From the NCBI RefSeq assembly GCF_021134715.1, contig NC_060023.1, positions 11,594,001 to 11,658,000 of the forward strand: a stretch of DNA of 64,000 bases. The letters are read 5' to 3'. Positions 59,766-64,000 of the stretch are shown here, in pieces. The position numbers and the translations under genes are program-made. The first letter of the stretch is position 1, and every line of letters begins with the position of its first letter. Below the pieces are notes generated by a model, which was given only the letters and a program-made list of their open reading frames with translations, ran no database searches and was not told the origin of the DNA. Origin of the DNA: Daphnia pulex (taxonomy: Eukaryota; Arthropoda; Branchiopoda; Diplostraca; Daphniidae).

Positions 59766-60566
59766 TTATTTCGCGTAAAGTTGTTTAGGTGGGGATTCGG
59801 GAACATGAGGAGGTGGAAAATTAGGTTTGCCCAAAGGTGGGTTTGGAGTCAAGTAATCACCGTCTGTCGAGACTTCACCTCTGAGAATGGCATCATTTTT
59901 GTTAGTATAATTTCAAACAAAAATTAGTCAGTTAAATAAAATAGACTAACCTAGCCGTAACTTTCATTGGATTGTCTTCGCCTCGAAGGTTATCTATTTC
60001 GCAATAGTCGTACTCGTTTTGTTCTACGTTGCCATTGATTGGAAAGATGGGCATTGTTTTTGGTGGTCCTGGAACACCTCGACGACTAAAAGAATACTTA
60101 TTCGGTACCGAGAGATTTTCTGATTTAAGACTATCTCGGTTATTCCTAAAAGGTTTAAAAATTAATGACAAGTAAAAATTGAGACGAAATGAAAACTACG
60201 TCATCAATGTTATTACCTCTGTCGCGATCGAACGCATTTTATTGTGACGAAGACGGCAGCAACCAACAGAAGCAGGACACATATAGGAACAGCGATGGCC
60301 GTAACCTGGTCGACGCCTTCCGAAACGATACAAAGACGTTTTTGGCAACGTGATGACGGACAGGTAAGCGTCGTACACTCGGCAGCTTTTTTTTTCGAAC
60401 CACAATTTTGATTTACTAGACTATTTTTAGATGAATCTATTTTTATAAAGGAATGTGCAATTAAATAGCTTGTAATAAGATAAGATGGTCAAATTGTTAC
60501 GGCGAATTGAAGTAAGCTGAAAAAGAGAACAGAAAACAAGAAAAACATTGTGAAATTCATTTTCAT
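59766..60566 (-). pseudogene. Paralogue of the small membrane protein, one-base loss at a splice donor
   Basis: Exons 60566-60501, 60436-60217, 60145-59951 and 59880-59766 are clearly homologous to the gene at 58055-58866: signal peptide NFTMFFLFSVLFFSLLQFA, CGSKKKAAEC...CQKRLC, TM AIAVPICVLLLLVAAVFV, tail VPGPPKTMPIF, NEYDYCEIDN, GKPNFPPPHVPESPPK. The first donor is GCC|GTAACA where the paralogue has GCCG|GTAACA, so exon 1 ends one base short. The simple splice meets a TAG soon after. Either it is a recent pseudogene, it uses another splice, or the base was missed in sequencing. Everything downstream is intact. The YEDM motif is replaced by YDYCEI. Confidence 0.6.
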
Positions 60567-61489
60567 AACGTTACATTAAAAATGCATCCTTTCAGAATTT
60601 GCCTAAACAAGTAAATAAAAAACGCTACTGTTTAAAACTGAGAAAAGTTGCCTTACATTACCATTTCCGATATCACAACTTTATCGAGGAAGTGGTAAAG
60701 CTGATATTAGGAAAACAGAGAAAGAAGGTTAAAAATGGATAGCACCTTGAATTTTAATCAAAGCATACTCACTGAAGTCTCAAGGATTTTTCAACTAAGA
60801 ACTCGATCAGAAACATGAATTAATATTCCTAAGGGTCATCTAGGAAATAATACCTGATTTTCCAGAGAATAACAAAAGAAGAAGCTTAAAGGCAACCGCC
60901 TTTTTACAATTCTTATGTTTTTACTCCCGTCACCGAAACCAAGGAAGAATTAGAAATCCCTCGACAGCATGCTGAGGTCACCAAGGACAAACATTCCACT
61001 AAGAAAAATGTTCGATGAGAAGTTATTAAAAAAACATAAAAACAAGTATTAGACATCGGCTTTTTCCAAGAACATGCAAATCAGACAAATATGTACCCAA
61101 CCATAATTCAGGATCCCGTTTATGGTCACCGACAGCATCTCTGTTGCTGTTAGGTACTGCCTAGAACCTAAAAATGTCTCACATTGACTAGAGAAATTTT
61201 AATTGACGTGACGAAAACGACGTTCAGCTGAAAAGTGAATTTCAAAGATAATAAACTACTCTGATAATGTCAGAAATTTCTTTATTAACACTTCCGGAGA
61301 AGCAACGAATCAAAAACGTGAAGAGAAAAAATTTAGACCCGAGTTACATTCCAGTGGAACATAACATCAACTGAGTTAACACAAAATGTACGAAAAAAAA
61401 TGAATTTTTGAAAGTGCGAGTACCTTAAAGGCTTTCACGCATTCAAATTCCAAACCTTTTGAAAATATCCAGGAAAAAGAAATAGATAA
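60567..61489. other. Intergenic, no gene seen
   Basis: AT-rich. Apart from the duplicated flank to about 60790, nothing coding or repetitive was recognised. Confidence 0.5.
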
Positions 61490-64000
61490 CTAACATACTC
61501 CACATTCAGCGAATAAAACACGGTTTTGCTTCATGTCCATTCCACTTATTTGGTCAAAAACAGACAAGCCTTCAATTATCTACAATACACAAATAAGAAA
61601 TTAAAATCTCAATTACCTTTTGCAGTATACCTTCCGTGAAGAATATTTACCTGAGCAAAGACTGAAGTTGACCTATGATGACGGGGCCGATTAGCTAGAA
61701 TGACGTTGAACTCGGTGGATACTTGAGCAATTCCATTTTCGGATTTTTTTATCTGGAAACGCAAAGATCCTCGCTGTTCGGAGACATCTGACCTATCTGC
61801 AGTAAATACATCGCATCTCTGTTCCAAAGCGTAAGTATGAAACCAACCGGAACTGCAAAACACTGATTCGCCTTTAACTGTCTAGAAAACGGATATCCAA
61901 TTTTAATAAATAAAGATGCATTTTTACATTGTTCATGGACTTTGACATTACCTTATAGATTTTTGATCCTTTATAGCCATCCTTTATAGTACACATTTCT
62001 ATAAACTTGGCACACATGATCGGGGCTTTGGCTTTTTCGAGTTGAATAATAATCCTTTCTGACATAACTCCATTGATGCTCATACGAAAGTAACACTTAT
62101 TTTTACCGCTGCTTTCCCCACCGCCGCCACCATTAACTACACTTTTAACTTCTTTACCAGACGACTTGGTTACAGTTTGCCATTCGTTCCTTATTTTTTT
62201 TGAAAGAAAGAAAACAAAAATAGGCGTACTAGGTCAAGAAACGGAAGTAGAGGCGATTAAATTTCGGTTTTACGTTGTTTTGACGACTGGTGCTTTTAAA
62301 AGCGAATCGCGGAAGGAGGATGGTTCAGCATGCTGCTTGGCAGGCACTCTGGCAGCTGCACTATTATTAGGACTCGCATGGCCATTGCTACTTTGATTAC
62401 TAGCTTGAATCGGGGGTTGTTTTACTGGACCACCTGCTGAGAATTGAAAACCATAGAAACGTTTTACGATACACAATCTTTAAAAGCAAATTTACCCGCG
62501 GGTTTTATCGGAATATTTTTTTCAATACGATTGATTTGAATCTGCTTATTGCACTCTATGGCTTGTGCTTTTACTTCTCCATTGGAATAACGATTCGCTT
62601 GCTCATTTGCGGCTCCGTTGACTAGACCACCACCGTTAGTATTTACTTGGTTTCGATTAAATTGCCCGTTGGTCTGTTTAGACTGATCCTCTGCTACTTT
62701 TAATATCACGAAAGACAAAACTGAAACACAGGCTGATACAAAATTATTTTTAGGAATGCGTTTTGAATTATTGAGGAGTTAAACCAGAAATAGTTGTACC
62801 TTTTACTACAGGTTCGGGTTGGTTTAATCCGTTGAACGAAAGCTGCAAATGCTTCAGCAACTCGATCGAAAGCAGTGAACGCTTGGTCGGATCCCCGTTG
62901 GTAAATGATACGTCAATACAATTTTCTTCGATGGTCATAAGATTCTGCAAGAGCTGGCGGGATACAAACTGGCAACGATTCCCGTCTCCGTTCCAACCAT
63001 TAAGCCTGTACAACAAGAATATGTCATGAACAGAAAGAAAACAAGTTAATAAAGCTTTTACTGTTCGATAGCATTTTTAGTTTTTGCCATGGCACGTGCG
63101 ATATCATCTTCAGTGTTCTGAATACTAGCAGCGCGGCATAGATCACGAGCGACTTGTTTTCTGCTCTCCATTAATGCAATGTTGCTGTCATTCACTTCAA
63201 TTCGGTTCATGACGTCATTCTATGGACAACAAAGTTTACAGGGCTTCCAGGTAGCATATAACATGAATATTGCTGAACCTGAACAATTCGCATGGAATTC
63301 AAAATATCGTCGTAGTACTGATGAACTCGTTGGCGATCTTCGATAGCTTTATCCCACATAGAACAACACTCACGAACTCTTCCTTCCACTACTTCCATAT
63401 TTTCTTTTAATACTTCAATGGAATCACGCAAGACATGTCGTTTTAGTCGACAAGCGGGCGTGCTGAAAACAGAACATTGAGTGCACCACATTTCTTTGTT
63501 TTTATTGGTGGGACTCTGCAATGAAATGTGCATTTTACTGTGTAAATATAACAAAAAGTAAGGATCAATAATTAACAAATATACAACTTTAAGAAAATAG
63601 AAGTTCAAAGCTACATACTTTGGGGTGCCAGAATACATTTGTTCTTTCTTTCCTCGTTCGGCAAGCTCACGGGCGCGGTCGGTTGCTATTGTCACCAAAC
63701 GAATGACGATGTTGTTTGTGGCCAAATCTTCTATCTGACGACCCGACATATTCGTCGAACTTCGGCAAGTGGGGCAATGTACATTATTGGTCTTGGAAAA
63801 TCCCTAATATCATACAAAATGAAGACATGATAAAAACCCTTCGATTTAAGATATTTACTTTAATGCAATTGAAACAGAAGTAATGGTGGCCTAAACAGAA
63901 ACAGAACAATTAGCTTTAAAGTTGAGTAATGAATTGTAGGACATATTACAGTCAAGATATTTTGGCTTTCGATCCGTCGTGTTAAATCTCAGTAAACAAA
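61490..64000 (-). CDS. RING / coiled-coil protein with C-terminal cyclophilin-like domain (TRIM-Cyp-like), 5' end outside window
   Basis: Visible exons (64000-63950, 63890-63859, 63803-63619, 63513-63279, 63219-63062, 63005-62800, 62720-62496, 62436-62274, 62189-61952, 61881-61651, 61579-61490) splice in frame to 603 residues. The RING is nearly complete: RKPKYLDCHHYFCFNCIK, then HCPTCR (C3HC4 pattern). A short Cys/His motif follows (WCTQCSVFSTPACRLKRH, B-box-like at best), then a long helical segment. An Asn/Gln/Gly-rich linker leads to a cyclophilin-like C terminus: CYFRMSINGVMSERIIIQLE, APIMCAKFIEMCTIKDGYKG, and finally IIEGLSVFDQISGMD, VLFAECG. The catalytic HRIIPGF arginine segment and the FFICT block are not conserved, so isomerase activity is unlikely. 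A ubiquitin ligase with a recognition domain is the inference. Confidence 0.8.

Larger units (their letters stand above)
57781..60790. repeat. Tandem segmental duplication, unit about 1.3-1.7 kb
   Basis: Block 1 (about 57781-59160) and block 2 (about 59520-60790) each contain, in order, the conserved hevein-promoter block, a small membrane-protein gene and its 5' flank. The broken hevein 5' end lies at the junction. Coding exons are similar but many residues differ, so the duplication is not very recent. Confidence 0.75.

Overview
The window is a gene-dense arthropod nuclear contig. Introns are mostly 60-80 bp with GT-AG ends, neighbouring genes lie tens to hundreds of bases apart, and the recognisable genes are single-copy animal genes (HR4, BAG6, WDR5, TADA1, PPP4R2, PP1, RPC9, TRMT44, LYRM9). 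Together with a DIRS retrotransposon and tyrosine-rich YYTT-repeat secreted proteins, this points to a branchiopod crustacean, most likely Daphnia or a close relative. No species was checked against a database.

Layout. 1-3.45 kb: a giant nested inverted repeat, followed by a piggyBac-type MITE (3.67-3.94 kb). 4.5-7.65 kb: a decaying minus-strand array of tyrosine-rich secreted-protein copies. 8.69-13.83 kb: an apparently intact DIRS1-like retrotransposon with inverted terminal repeats and an internal complementary region. 14.1-18.65 kb: TRMT44 and LYRM9 (minus, 13 bp apart) and, across a 50-bp divergent promoter, a 3-beta-HSD-like dehydrogenase (plus). 18.7-20.5 kb: two paralogous Cys/His-rich finger proteins. 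21.1-27.3 kb: RPC9 (plus), PP1 catalytic subunit (minus) and PPP4R2 (plus). 29.5-34.0 kb: the nuclear receptor HR4 (minus), with about 9 kb of upstream sequence to 43.1 kb without a convincing gene. 43.1-51.1 kb: BAG6 (minus), TADA1 (plus) and WDR5 (minus).

51.8-64 kb is an accessory-looking minus-strand cluster: three divergent C-type-lectin-like genes; a membrane receptor with three hevein-type (CBM18) chitin-binding domains, a CCP module and a fucolectin/F5-8-like module; two small membrane proteins with a different cysteine-rich ectodomain but a related tyrosine motif tail (one with a frameshift), plus a broken duplicate of the hevein gene's 5' end; and, at the edge, a RING/coiled-coil protein ending in a degenerate cyclophilin domain, a layout like TRIMCyp.

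Most interesting: (i) hevein-domain transmembrane receptors in an arthropod, with Src-SH2-like and PI3K-SH2-like tyrosine motifs in tails shared with proteins of unrelated ectodomain; (ii) the TRIM-cyclophilin-like gene beside them. Together they suggest a lineage-specific recognition and signalling locus, possibly immune. That role is inference only. Exon coordinates were read by eye and checked for reading-frame consistency; they may be off by a base or so.
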